Shown here: in pieces, positions 45,836 to 53,997 of the stretch | How positions within the stretch are numbered: the first letter of the stretch is position 1 | How the letters are laid out: each line of letters starts with the position of its first letter | Source: Lewinellaceae bacterium | GTDB lineage: Bacteria > Bacteroidota > Bacteroidia > Chitinophagales > Saprospiraceae | DNA length: 64,000 nt | Assembly: GCA_020636045.1 (NCBI GenBank) | Contig: JACJYP010000005.1 | Span: forward strand, 1-64,000 | Direction of reading: 5' to 3' | Notes under the pieces: model-generated | The model's input: the letters and a program-made list of their open reading frames with translations, nothing else | Databases searched by the model: none | What the model was told of the DNA's origin: nothing | Position numbers and translations under genes: made by a program

Positions 45836-47320
45836 ATGCTTTTTGATCTTCCGAAGGACGAACCTTCAATCATCAAGATAATAGGCGTTGGCGGCGGCGG
45901 CTCGAATGCCGTCACCCATATGTACAAACAAGGCATCGTCGGCGTGGACTACGCCATTTGCAATACGGACTCGCAGGCTATGCAACTCAGCCCCGTTCCG
46001 ACCCGGATTACCCTCGGCCAGGCCCTCACGGAAGGCCGCGGCGCGGGTAGCAAGCCCAGCGTGGGCAAGCAGGCCTGCCTGGAAAGCCTCGAAGAGATCA
46101 CGCGATTCCTCGAGGACGGCACCAAGATGGCCTTCATCACAGCCGGCATGGGCGGCGGCACCGGCACCGGCGCCGCGCCGATCATCGCCAAGGCGGCCCA
46201 GGAACTCGGCATCCTGACGGTAGGCATCGTCACGCTGCCGTTCCAGTTTGAAGGCCGCATCCGCGTCTGCAACGGTATGGAAGGGCTCGAAGACCTGCGC
46301 AAGAACGTCGATTGCCTGGTGGTGATCAGCAACGACAAACTGCGGCAGATCCACGGCAACCTGTCGATCTCGCAAGCCTTCGCGCATGCGGACAATATCC
46401 TTTGCACGGCCGCTAAAGGCATCGCCGAGATCATCACCGTGCCGGGTTATGTGAACGTCGACTTTGAAGACGTGAACACGGTGATGCGCGGCTCCGGCGT
46501 AGCCATCATGGGTACGGCGGCGGTAGAAGGCGAAAACCGCGCCCGTCGTGCGGTAGATGAAGCGCTGAATTCGCCGTTGCTCGAGGAGAACAACATCCGA
46601 GGCGCCAAAAACATCCTCGTGAATATCACTTCCGGGGTAAAAGAAGCGACCATGGACGAGATCTTCGAGATCACGGAATTCATTCAGGAAGAAGCAGGCA
46701 ACGAAACGAACCTCATCTGGGGTAACTGCTTCGACGAACGCCTGGGCGAAAAACTGGCGGTGACCATCATCGCGACCGGATTCGAGGCGGGCGACCGCCG
46801 CTTTACGGCCAGCGCAGCAGGCCGCCAGTCCGGCACAGGCGAACGCCAGGTGGTGCACCTCGACGAAGATGAAAAAAAGCCAGCGCCTTCTCTCTTCACA
46901 GTTACCTCTGATGAGGAATACCGCCCGGTAGACGAGAAGGCCGCCAACAAGGTCGAATTCGAGTTCGACGATATCCGGGAAACAGTAGAGCAGATCCGCC
47001 GGAACAAAAGCAATAACGGCGACCCCTTTGTGGGCAGGGAAGAGCAGGATATCAGCCCGGAAGAACGCCGCCGCCGGATCGAAGAGGCGCAGCGCCGCCG
47101 CGAGGAGATCCGGAACAAGCCGATCAATGTGGTGAAACTCAACTCGCCGCAGACGATCATCGAACTGGAAAGCCAGCCGGCCTATCTGCGCCGCAACGTC
47201 AACCTCGACGATGTGCCCGACGCGGAAAAACCCGGCATGTCGGACTGGACGATCTCGCTGGAAGAAGAAGGCGAGATCAAACTCGGCGGCAATTCGTACC
47301 TCCACGACAATGTGGATTGA
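45836..47320 (+). CDS. ftsZ: Tubulin-like division protein FtsZ
   Basis: 494 residues. GTPase that forms the Z-ring. GVGGGGSNAVTHMY, NTDSQAM, GLGAGSKP-like GRGAGSKPSVG, tubulin signature GMGGGTGTGAAP and the synergy loop area (NLIWGNCFDE) define the globular domain (1-320). The C-terminal linker of about 150 residues is long and charged (EERRRRIEEAQRRREEIRNK), and a tail with PAYLRRNVNLDD could serve as the FtsA-binding peptide, which is then followed by another 35 residues. Terminator at 47438. Confidence 0.97.
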   Translation: MLFDLPKDEPSIIKIIGVGGGGSNAVTHMYKQGIVGVDYAICNTDSQAMQLSPVPTRITLGQALTEGRGAGSKPSVGKQACLESLEEITRFLEDGTKMAFITAGMGGGTGTGAAPIIAKAAQELGILTVGIVTLPFQFEGRIRVCNGMEGLEDLRKNVDCLVVISNDKLRQIHGNLSISQAFAHADNILCTAAKGIAEIITVPGYVNVDFEDVNTVMRGSGVAIMGTAAVEGENRARRAVDEALNSPLLEENNIRGAKNILVNITSGVKEATMDEIFEITEFIQEEAGNETNLIWGNCFDERLGEKLAVTIIATGFEAGDRRFTASAAGRQSGTGERQVVHLDEDEKKPAPSLFTVTSDEEYRPVDEKAANKVEFEFDDIRETVEQIRRNKSNNGDPFVGREEQDISPEERRRRIEEAQRRREEIRNKPINVVKLNSPQTIIELESQPAYLRRNVNLDDVPDAEKPGMSDWTISLEEEGEIKLGGNSYLHDNVD

Positions 47321-47348
47321 TGTTGAACAGCAAAAGGAGGTGCTGTAC

Positions 47349-47396
47349 ATGATTCCGGTTCGCCAGAACGCGGAAAACGGCGCCGCCATGATCTGA
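47349..47396 (+). CDS. Possible 15-residue mini-ORF after ftsZ
   Basis: ATG at 47349, eight bases after a perfect AGGAGG (47335-47340), encodes MIPVRQNAENGAAMI and then stops. Strong Shine-Dalgarno sequences are unusual in Bacteroidota, which gives this spot some weight. The peptide has no recognisable feature and may be chance or a leader peptide ahead of the terminator. Confidence 0.2.
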   Translation: MIPVRQNAENGAAMI

Positions 47397-47437
47397 TTTT
47401 AACCAGATAGCATAATTTTTTATTTCTGCTAAGTGGT

Positions 47438-47474
47438 AGCGGCCTCGGAGGGTGGGACTCCGGGCCGCTTTTTT
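47438..47474 (+). terminator. Rho-independent terminator closing the dcw cluster
   Basis: AGCGGCC-T-CGGAG pairs with CTCCG-GGCCGCT (one bulged T, 7-base loop), followed by TTTTTT. It ends the ftsAZ transcript. Confidence 0.88.
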
Positions 47475-47517
47475 GTGTCTTGTGCAAGGGGCCCGGAAAC
47501 CCGCTGCACAATTTTTT

Positions 47518-47525
47518 TACATTTG
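47518..47525 (+). promoter_or_regulatory. Putative -7 element for the TIR-SUMF1 gene
   Basis: TACATTTG is identical to the mraZ -7 element and lies 20 bases before the ATG at 47546. No clear -33 TTTG was found. Confidence 0.45.
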
Positions 47526-47545
47526 CCAGCGACATCCGAAAACAA

Positions 47546-49180
47546 ATGCCGCAGCCGTACAAAGTTTTCATCATCTATGCACGCGAAGACGCGCAATACC
47601 TCAACGAGTTGCGCGGGCAATTGCGCCCGCTCGAAAACGCAGGGCGCCTCCGGGTGTGGAGCGACAGCGAGATCGATCCCGGGGTAGCCTGGGAACAGGA
47701 GATCGTGCACAACCTGGAATCGGCAGAAATTATCCTTATCCTTGTCAGCGCGGCGTATTACAATTCCGCATACATCCACGATAAAGAGATCAAACAGGCG
47801 CTCGCCCGCCACGAAAAAGGCGAGGCAAAAGTGCTGCCCGTGATCGTGCGCCCCTGTGCCTTTCTCGACGATCCCGTCATCAGCCGGCTGCAGGTGCTGC
47901 CTACGGATGGCAAGGCTGTGAACAGCCAGCATTGGCGGGATCGCGACGATGCCTGGGTGGATGTGGTGGAGGGGGTAAAAAGAACGCTCGATGCGATGAA
48001 GGCAGCCGAAAACAGGCGGGAGCAGGAAAAACGCGCAACTGCCGAACGCGCGCGCCGCGAGGAAGAAAAGCGCCGGAGAACAGCGCGGCAAGCCGAAGAA
48101 AATCGCAGGCGGGAAGCAGCATTGCAACAAGCGCGCGAGGAAGAGGACCGCCGTCAAAAACAACAACGCGAAGCAGCGGACGCATACCAGCGAGCCGATC
48201 ATGCCGCATGGTTGCAGGCTTCCGGGGCCGATAATACGGAAGGGTACCAGAACTACCTCGCCAGGTTTCCACAGGGAGATATGGTTCGCGAAGCAAAGAC
48301 CCGGATCAGAGCATTGAGAAGCAGTAACGGACCGACCCTTTCTACGGGCAGGAATATGCTCATCAGTGTGGGTGGTTTGATCGTATTACTGGCATTCTGG
48401 CTGTTGCCAAAGATGTTTGAGGGAGAAAATGGAATTGGGGAAATCGCTAAGGATGGGACGCCCACTGAATCGTCACATGACCGCAGCAAATCAGGATTCG
48501 ATCTGGTACGCGTCGAGGGCGGCACCTTTAAAATGGGCAGCCCAGACAATGAAGAAGACAGAGACAACGATGAGTGCCTTCATGCTGAGACCGTTGCTTC
48601 TTTCAGCATCGGAAAATACGAAGTTACGCAGGCCGACTGGCGCGAGATCATGGGCAGCGATCCGCCGGAGTTATACTTTAAAGGTTGCGACCTTTGCCCG
48701 GTAGAACGCGTTTCCTGGAATGATATTCAGGATTTTTTGCAAAAACTCAACGCCAGATACCCCGGGAAAAACTACCGCCTGCCTACAGAAGCGGAATGGG
48801 AGTACGCCGCCCGCGGTGGCTTGGCTGGAGTCGATACCTATCAAGTTTTTGCCGGAAGCGATACGCCGGACGAGTTTACATGGTATGACAAAAATTCCGG
48901 TTCTAAAACCCATGTAGTGGGCACAAAAAAGCCTAACCGGCTTGGCCTATTCGATATGTCTGGCAATGTTTGGGAATGGTGTCAGGATACCTACAAGCCT
49001 TATCCTTGCGATCGTGAAACCTCTGAGGAGGCTCGCCCGCGTCATCCGCGGCGGCAGTTGGGACTACGCATGGCAGAACTGCCGTGCTGCGAATCGCCAC
49101 CGCAGTGCGCCGCCTCATCGCTATCGATCTCGGCTTTCGCCTCGCGTCTTCGTCCTTTAGCGCACAGGTATGCCGGATAG
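47546..49180 (+). CDS. TIR - coiled coil - TM - SUMF1/FGE-like protein, frameshifted C-terminus
   Basis: 544 residues as read. TIR domain at 1-130: YKVFIIYAREDAQYLNEL, VWSDSEIDPGVAWEQEI, ILILVSAAYYNSAYIHDKEI, with the Glu that is catalytic in NAD-cleaving TIRs in the expected place. A charged coiled coil (150-215, rich in RREE) and one transmembrane helix (about 268-284) follow. The rest is a formylglycine-generating-enzyme-like (C-type-lectin-related) domain from about residue 320: GGTFKMGS, KYEVTQADWREIMG, RLPTEAEWEYAARGG, MSGNVWEWCQD. The expected end (VIRGGSWDYAWQNCRAANR then DLGFRLAS) is present in the DNA but in two other frames, at about 49039-49130 and 49127-49160. So there are two shifts, each equal to one extra or two missing bases. 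The CDS end at 49180 is therefore not the ancestral one. Similar TIR fusions act in immunity or signalling; the exact role is unknown. Confidence 0.8.
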   Translation: MPQPYKVFIIYAREDAQYLNELRGQLRPLENAGRLRVWSDSEIDPGVAWEQEIVHNLESAEIILILVSAAYYNSAYIHDKEIKQALARHEKGEAKVLPVIVRPCAFLDDPVISRLQVLPTDGKAVNSQHWRDRDDAWVDVVEGVKRTLDAMKAAENRREQEKRATAERARREEEKRRRTARQAEENRRREAALQQAREEEDRRQKQQREAADAYQRADHAAWLQASGADNTEGYQNYLARFPQGDMVREAKTRIRALRSSNGPTLSTGRNMLISVGGLIVLLAFWLLPKMFEGENGIGEIAKDGTPTESSHDRSKSGFDLVRVEGGTFKMGSPDNEEDRDNDECLHAETVASFSIGKYEVTQADWREIMGSDPPELYFKGCDLCPVERVSWNDIQDFLQKLNARYPGKNYRLPTEAEWEYAARGGLAGVDTYQVFAGSDTPDEFTWYDKNSGSKTHVVGTKKPNRLGLFDMSGNVWEWCQDTYKPYPCDRETSEEARPRHPRRQLGLRMAELPCCESPPQCAASSLSISAFASRLRPLAHRYAG

Positions 49181-49199
49181 CAACCGCTGAACAGGTGAT

Positions 49200-49540
49200 T
49201 GTCCTGTCTTCCGTCGTACAACGGGAGCAAAAACTTCCTTTGTGTAGTCATGCAAGGTTCCTTGTCAAGACTTCCGTCCTTGTAGTCGTTCAAGGTTCCT
49301 TGTCAAGACAAACGCCCTTGTAGGTTGCAAGGTTCCTTGTCAAGACAAACGCCCTTTGTGTAGTCGTTACAAGGTTCCTTGTCAAGACAAACGTCCTTTG
49401 TGTAGTCGTTGCAAGGTTCCTTGTCAAGACTTCCGCCCTTTGTGTAGTCGCTGCAAGGTTCCTTGTCAGGACAAACGCCCTTTGTGTTGTTGTTACAAGG
49501 TTCGTTGTCAGGACAAACGTCCTTTGTGTAACGAGTTCCG
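49200..49540. repeat. Tandem array of about eight 37-42-bp units with twin palindromes
   Basis: Units follow the pattern (A)CAAACGCCCTTTGTGTAGT then CGTTGCAAGGTTCCTTGTCA. Each contains two overlapping perfect inverted repeats: CAAGGTTCCTTG and TTGTCAAGACAA. The later units are 42 bp, the earlier ones 37-38 bp, and edge units are degenerate. Because 42 is divisible by three, one frame stays open with a 14-residue Cys-containing period, but the 37-38-bp units and lack of a start argue against coding. The spacers are conserved too, so it is not a CRISPR array. It lies just after the broken TIR-SUMF1 gene. Confidence 0.85.
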
Positions 49541-49876
49541 CTTAATGCGCAGCGGCGGGATAGCGCCCTGTTCAGACTTAGAACGTGGCGTCACACAAGA
49601 TGCCGGGGTCATCAGACTTATCGTTCAGGTTCAAACCCGAAAGCGGGAATACGCCCGTCTTAAAAACGCGTATTGTTTTAACGTGGATGTCGGACAGGAT
49701 TTTCTTCATGTGATACTTTGTAGAACTATTGTTTTGTATAATTAAAATTGAATGATGTAATTCAGCGGATTTTGGATTAATATTGGAAATATACCCTCGT
49801 ATTATTTGTGTTTTGCAAAATAAATATTATATTGTATTTTTATCCTGCCTTCACTTCTCACCAATCCACTTGTATT
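49541..49876. other. Intergenic region after the repeat array
   Basis: 336 bases. The first half is GC-balanced and gives no recognisable product in any frame; the second half (about 49735-49876) is strongly AT-rich and probably carries the promoter of the gene at 49877. A near-match TATTATTTG lies at about 49800-49808 (three instead of two bases between TA and TTTG). Confidence 0.35.
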
Positions 49877-50317
49877 ATGAAACATATTGCTCTTCGCTAT
49901 GGCCTGTGGATGTTCCTGGGGTTTACGGGTTTTTTCCTGGCCATGCACATGCTTCAACTCAGCGAAAAATATTACCTCCGGATTTTCAACGGCGTGATCC
50001 ACGTCGCGTGCCTGTGGCTGGCCCTGCGCAGCTGGCTGCACGAACACCCCGATGCTTCGGAAGATTATACATCCGGCGTGGTAATGGGGATGTTCACATC
50101 GCTGGTCGGCGTGATCCCTTTCACGATCTTTATGGTGCTGTTCCTGGCCTATAATCCCGCTTTCATGGCCAATATTCAGCATCAGTCGCCGATCGGGCAG
50201 TATTTCACACCGGTGACGGCGAGTTTGTTTATCCTCGTCGAGGGGATCGCCGTCAGTATCATTCTGTCATACATGCTGATGCGCGTGCTGGAGATCATGC
50301 GCGAGGAGCGCGCGTGA
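49877..50317 (+). CDS. Small polytopic membrane protein, DUF4199-like
   Basis: 146 residues from ATG 49877. Four transmembrane helices: YGLWMFLGFTGFFLAMHML, a second at about residues 36-52, SLVGVIPFTIFMVLFLAY and SLFILVEGIAVSIILSYML. The arrangement and the DYTSGVVMGMFTSL segment resemble Bacteroidota DUF4199-like proteins. No functional residues known. Ends 38 bases before the convergent phosphate transporter gene; no clear terminator lies between. Confidence 0.7.
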   Translation: MKHIALRYGLWMFLGFTGFFLAMHMLQLSEKYYLRIFNGVIHVACLWLALRSWLHEHPDASEDYTSGVVMGMFTSLVGVIPFTIFMVLFLAYNPAFMANIQHQSPIGQYFTPVTASLFILVEGIAVSIILSYMLMRVLEIMREERA

Positions 50318-50354
50318 TCAATGTTCACTGCTCGGGAATGACGGCGGGTTTTCC

Positions 50355-51737
50355 TTACAGAATGATCCGCAGGAAGAAGAACAGCACCGCTGCCAGTACG
50401 AACGTAACGGGCAGGGTGAGCAGCCATGCGATGGCGATGTTCTTGATCGTCTTTCGCTGAAGGTTTTTGATGCCGCCTGAAGCGACCATCGTGCCCGCGA
50501 TGCCGGAGGAAAGTACGTGTGTCGTACTCACCGGCAATCCGAATCCCGTACTGACGCCGATCGTGGCGGCGGCACATATTTCGGCGCTGGCGCCCTGCGC
50601 ATAGGTCAGGTGCGTTTTTCCGATCTTTTCGCCGATGGTCACTACGATCCGCTTCCAGCCGATCATGGTGCCCACGCCCAGGCAAAATGCGATCAGCACG
50701 ATGGCCCAGAGCGGAGCATATTCGTAGGAACTTTTCAGGGTCTTCAGTTCGTGTTTGATCGCGCCGACGACAGGCGCGGGGATGGTGTTGCTTTTCAGAT
50801 CGGCTTCGATGCTGCGGTTGAGCGCCTGGATTGAACTGCGGACGGCAAATACCTGATCTTTATCCTTCATATCGGCGCTGTCGATCATGGCTGCAGTGCG
50901 GCCGGCTTGTGCGGCGAGGGCAAGTATATGTGCCGAATTTGCCCCTTCAGCCGACTGATTGAGCGTCGATTCGACGTATCGCGCCGAATTCCTGAATTTT
51001 TCCAGCGGCTCTCCGTGGTTGATGGCGTACTGCAAAGGCATAAATGCCATCAGGACCACCAGCAGCAGGCCAACGCCTTTCTGACCGTCATTGGAACCGT
51101 GGAAAAAACTCACCAGTGTACAGGTCGTAACGAGGATCGCGCGTATCCACATCGGAGGCGCTTTTTTCTTTTCAGGCTCTTTGAAGATGACTTTGTTTTT
51201 GATGGTATTTCGCAAAATATACATCAGCAAGATGGCGAGACTGAAGCCAAATGCGGGGGAAAGCAACAGGGACAAACCGATGTCGGCCGCCTTTTTCCAG
51301 TTCGGGCCGCCGGCGTGGTGGATGCTGTAAAAGGCGAAACCGGCGCCGAGCAGCGAGCCGATCAGGGTATGCGAACTGGAACAGGGAATGCCCAGATACC
51401 AGGTGCCGAGGTTCCAGATGATCGCTGCCAGCAGGATCGCCAGCACCAGCGCGCTGTTCTCGCCCAGCGGCTGAAGGATCAGGTCGTTCAGCGGGATGAG
51501 TTTGACAATGCCCATCGCCACGGCGATACCGCCCACATACACGCCCAGAAAGTTCCAGATACCCGACCAGATCACTGCGGTCATGGGTTTGAGCGTTTGG
51601 GTATAGATGACTGTTGCGACGGCATTGGCGGTGTCGTGAAAGCCGTTGATGGCTTCAAAAAAGCAAACGGCCAGCATGCAAACGAGAAACAGTATGGCTA
51701 CGGAGGTGGGGAGGTCGGCAATAAAGGCAAGCGCCAT
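50355..51737 (-). CDS. PiT-family inorganic phosphate transporter
   Basis: 460 residues with ten to twelve transmembrane helices. PiT signatures occur in both halves: EAINGFHDTANAVATVIYTQTL and FFHGSNDGQKGVGLLLVVL, with GIPCSSSHTLIGSLLGAG and GLPVSTTHVLSSGIAGTM. It carries phosphate (often as a metal-phosphate complex) with protons or sodium across the inner membrane. The central cytoplasmic loop has a helical extension of about 100 residues (LEKFRNSARYVESTLNQSAE...LKTLKSSYEYAP), longer than in E. coli PitA in this style. It may be the main phosphate importer if the pst operon at 58.5-62.9 kb is really defective. Confidence 0.95.
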   Translation of the reverse strand: MALAFIADLPTSVAILFLVCMLAVCFFEAINGFHDTANAVATVIYTQTLKPMTAVIWSGIWNFLGVYVGGIAVAMGIVKLIPLNDLILQPLGENSALVLAILLAAIIWNLGTWYLGIPCSSSHTLIGSLLGAGFAFYSIHHAGGPNWKKAADIGLSLLLSPAFGFSLAILLMYILRNTIKNKVIFKEPEKKKAPPMWIRAILVTTCTLVSFFHGSNDGQKGVGLLLVVLMAFMPLQYAINHGEPLEKFRNSARYVESTLNQSAEGANSAHILALAAQAGRTAAMIDSADMKDKDQVFAVRSSIQALNRSIEADLKSNTIPAPVVGAIKHELKTLKSSYEYAPLWAIVLIAFCLGVGTMIGWKRIVVTIGEKIGKTHLTYAQGASAEICAAATIGVSTGFGLPVSTTHVLSSGIAGTMVASGGIKNLQRKTIKNIAIAWLLTLPVTFVLAAVLFFFLRIIL

Positions 51738-51797
51738 AGGAGAACGGTTTAGTCAATCGTTTTGGTTGGGGTGGTATGTCATGTTGGTTGATCGTCG

Positions 51798-51805
51798 CAA
51801 AAGTA
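51798..51805 (-). promoter_or_regulatory. Putative -7 element for the PiT gene
   Basis: On the minus strand this reads TACTTTTG (TAnnTTTG), 60 bases before the start codon. A TTG lies 27 bases upstream, too far for the usual 19-21 spacing. Confidence 0.35.
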
Positions 51806-51873
51806 CAGCGTCCCGGATGCGCATATCGGTAGCAAGGTAAAGAAATTGTTAAGTTTTGGCGCTTGCGGACCGC

Positions 51874-53793
51874 TTATGACTCCGGCTCCATCAGCGGAAG
51901 CAACACCTCTACGTGGGTCCCGCTGCGCATTTTTTGCGTGAGGTCGCCGAGGTCGGCGATCCGGATAAAGTCACCCTGCTCGTGCTTTTGCAACTGGTGC
52001 AGCAGGGTGAGCCGTTCGCGGGTAATATCCATGCCGCGCGAGCGGTGCGATTGAAAATCGGCGCCCGCCGATTGTTTCTGGCGCCCCTTGTTGTACCCGA
52101 CGCCGTCGTCTTCGATCACGCAACGCAGCATCTGGCCGTCGTCGCTCAGGCTGAACGCAATTTCCAGCCGCCCTTCCTGTCGCGGGCGGATGCCGTGTTC
52201 GATCGCATTCTCCACAAAGGGTTGCAGGATCATGGTCGGCACGTACAGGTCGTTCTGGTCGGCGTCCGGCGGCGCAGTGATCTGGTATTCCAGTTTGTCC
52301 CGAAAGCGCAGTTTTCGATTGATATCGAGGTAGCGTTCGAGAAATTCGATCTCCTGCTCCAGCGTCACGACCTCCAGGTCGGAATATTCGAGCGTATGCC
52401 GCATCATTTTGGCAAATTTTGCCAGATAGGATTCTGCTTCCTTGTTACGTCCCGACGTGATCAGCCCCTGGATGGCATTCAGGGCGTTGAACATGAAGTG
52501 GGGGTTCATCTGGGCGCGCAATGCGCGCAGTTGCAGGCTCGCTACGCGCAGACGCGCCATTTGCGCTTCCTGGCGGTTGCGCTCGAGCTGGTGCCGCGCT
52601 TCGATCTCTTCCCTTTCCCGGTCGCGCAGCTGGTTGTAGTGTTTTGCCGCGAGTTCTGATGCCTGGCGCTGCCATTCGTACGCCTGCTCGAAGTTTTTCT
52701 GCTGGCCGTGCAGGGCCGCGAGGTTTTGCGCGATCTGGCTCAGGTGGTACAGGTCGTGGCCGTTTTGGCCCGTTTCCCACGATTTTTCGAGGTGGTACTG
52801 CGCTTTTACGAGGTCGTTCAATTGTGAAAAAAGCCCCGCGCGCCAGCTTTCGATCTTGGAAAGATTGGTGAAGTCGGCGGGTTTGGAAGGGTTTTCATAT
52901 TCTGCAGCGGCTTTGTCGAACAAGGCCAGTGCGCGGGCGGTGTTGTCGGCCCAGAGGGCGAGAATGCCGAGGTTGCCCAGGGCATGTGTTTTGGCTTCCG
53001 TTTCGCCTTCGCTGACCACTTCCATGGCCTTTTCAAAACTCGCCTGCGCCTGCGCCACGTCCTGCTGCGCCATGGCGGCCCGGCCTGCGTTGAGGTAGTG
53101 CCAGGAGAGGCGGGGGCGCAGTCCGTGCCTCTCCACGATCGGCAGTACACAGCGGTACGATTCGAGGCTTTTGGCTTTTTCACCCAGCCGCTCGTACAGA
53201 TCTCCCAGCCCGCTGAAAATGAGCGTTTGTATATAAAAATCTTTCAGATCGGCCTGCTCATCGTCGAGGCTGAGCATGCTCTTTTCCGCCTCCATGAGGC
53301 AATCGAGCGCCTGACGGGGGTTGCCGAGGTGCAGGTGCAAAAAGCCTTCCCGGCAAAACAGGTGCGCTTTCAAAACGGGATCGGCGCCGTCGTTGAGGTA
53401 GCGTCTGGCGCGGTCGAGGCTTCGCTCGGCAGCCCGCCAGTCGCGGCGGTTGAGGTGAATAGCGGCCAGATCGGCCCACATTTCGGCGAGGTTGGAGGCA
53501 TCAGCCAGGCTTTCCAGGATGGCGACGGCCAGTTTGGCGTGCTCCACGGCTTTGTCGTAGTGGTGCCACTGGTTGTGCAGGAATGCGCTGTGCGTATGAA
53601 AGGCCAGCCTGATATCGAACGGACTGTTTTTGTCCACCACAGCGCTCAGTTCTTCCAGCACTTTTCGAGCGCGCTCGAAATCAGTATAAGCCCAGCGGGA
53701 CAATTGTTGGCAGCGGTGTCTGACTTCTGCCAGTTCCTCGGCGCTTAGCGGGGATTTGGAAGTTGCGCTTGCTGTCGTTTTTCCTTTGCTCAC
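51874..53793 (-). CDS. Soluble TPR-containing sensor histidine kinase (LytS/His_kinase type)
   Basis: 639 residues. TPR-like repeats cover residues 20-370 (for example LFCREGFLHLHLGNPRQALDCLMEAE and HALGNLGILALWADNTARALALFDKA), then a coiled coil (NQLRDREREEIEARHQLERNRQEAQ). The His_kinase domain carries the phospho-acceptor box MNPHFMFNALNAIQGLI, N-box VENAIEHGI and G-box EDDGVGYNKG. Most relatives have a signal peptide and a membrane helix between TPR and kinase; here neither is visible, so it should be cytoplasmic. The usual partner, a LytTR response regulator, is not in the window. Signal and target are unknown. Confidence 0.92.
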   Translation of the reverse strand: MSKGKTTASATSKSPLSAEELAEVRHRCQQLSRWAYTDFERARKVLEELSAVVDKNSPFDIRLAFHTHSAFLHNQWHHYDKAVEHAKLAVAILESLADASNLAEMWADLAAIHLNRRDWRAAERSLDRARRYLNDGADPVLKAHLFCREGFLHLHLGNPRQALDCLMEAEKSMLSLDDEQADLKDFYIQTLIFSGLGDLYERLGEKAKSLESYRCVLPIVERHGLRPRLSWHYLNAGRAAMAQQDVAQAQASFEKAMEVVSEGETEAKTHALGNLGILALWADNTARALALFDKAAAEYENPSKPADFTNLSKIESWRAGLFSQLNDLVKAQYHLEKSWETGQNGHDLYHLSQIAQNLAALHGQQKNFEQAYEWQRQASELAAKHYNQLRDREREEIEARHQLERNRQEAQMARLRVASLQLRALRAQMNPHFMFNALNAIQGLITSGRNKEAESYLAKFAKMMRHTLEYSDLEVVTLEQEIEFLERYLDINRKLRFRDKLEYQITAPPDADQNDLYVPTMILQPFVENAIEHGIRPRQEGRLEIAFSLSDDGQMLRCVIEDDGVGYNKGRQKQSAGADFQSHRSRGMDITRERLTLLHQLQKHEQGDFIRIADLGDLTQKMRSGTHVEVLLPLMEPES

Positions 53794-53949
53794 TTGATTT
53801 TCTATGTTATTGACCTTGCAATAATACGTTGCACAGGGGCTTGATAGGCCTAAGCGTCAAAATTTGGATCATGAGATGGGAAGGTATCATTATTGATCTC
53901 AAGTGAAAAAGCGAGTAGCAATAATAATTTTCACTACAGCTGTAATTCA

Positions 53950-53980
53950 TTTCAAAAATGACCGCAGCGATATACTTTTG
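53950..53980 (+). promoter_or_regulatory. Putative oligopeptidase promoter
   Basis: TTTC (53950-53953, one mismatch to TTTG), a 19-base spacer and TACTTTTG (53973-53980) fit the Bacteroidota promoter. The start codon follows 17 bases later, giving a very short leader. Confidence 0.55.
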
Positions 53981-53997
53981 ACAAAAAACGCGATGCC

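Noticed and set aside
49010..49135. Programmed frameshifting in the TIR-SUMF1 gene
   Set aside because: No slippery heptamer or downstream pseudoknot is evident at either shift point, and two separate shifts would be needed.
49039..49160. Confirmed diversity-generating retroelement variable region
   Set aside because: The protein pattern fits, but I found no template repeat, avd gene or reverse transcriptase in the window. Kept only as a hypothesis.
49200..49540. CRISPR-like array
   Set aside because: The segments between palindromes are themselves conserved rather than unique spacers, unit length varies and no cas genes are in the window.
49356..49745. Open frame with a 14-residue Cys-rich period (CSRCKVPCQDKRPL-like)
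   Set aside because: It exists because the 42-bp repeat is a multiple of three. Earlier units are 37-38 bp and break the frame, and there is no proper start or secretion signal.
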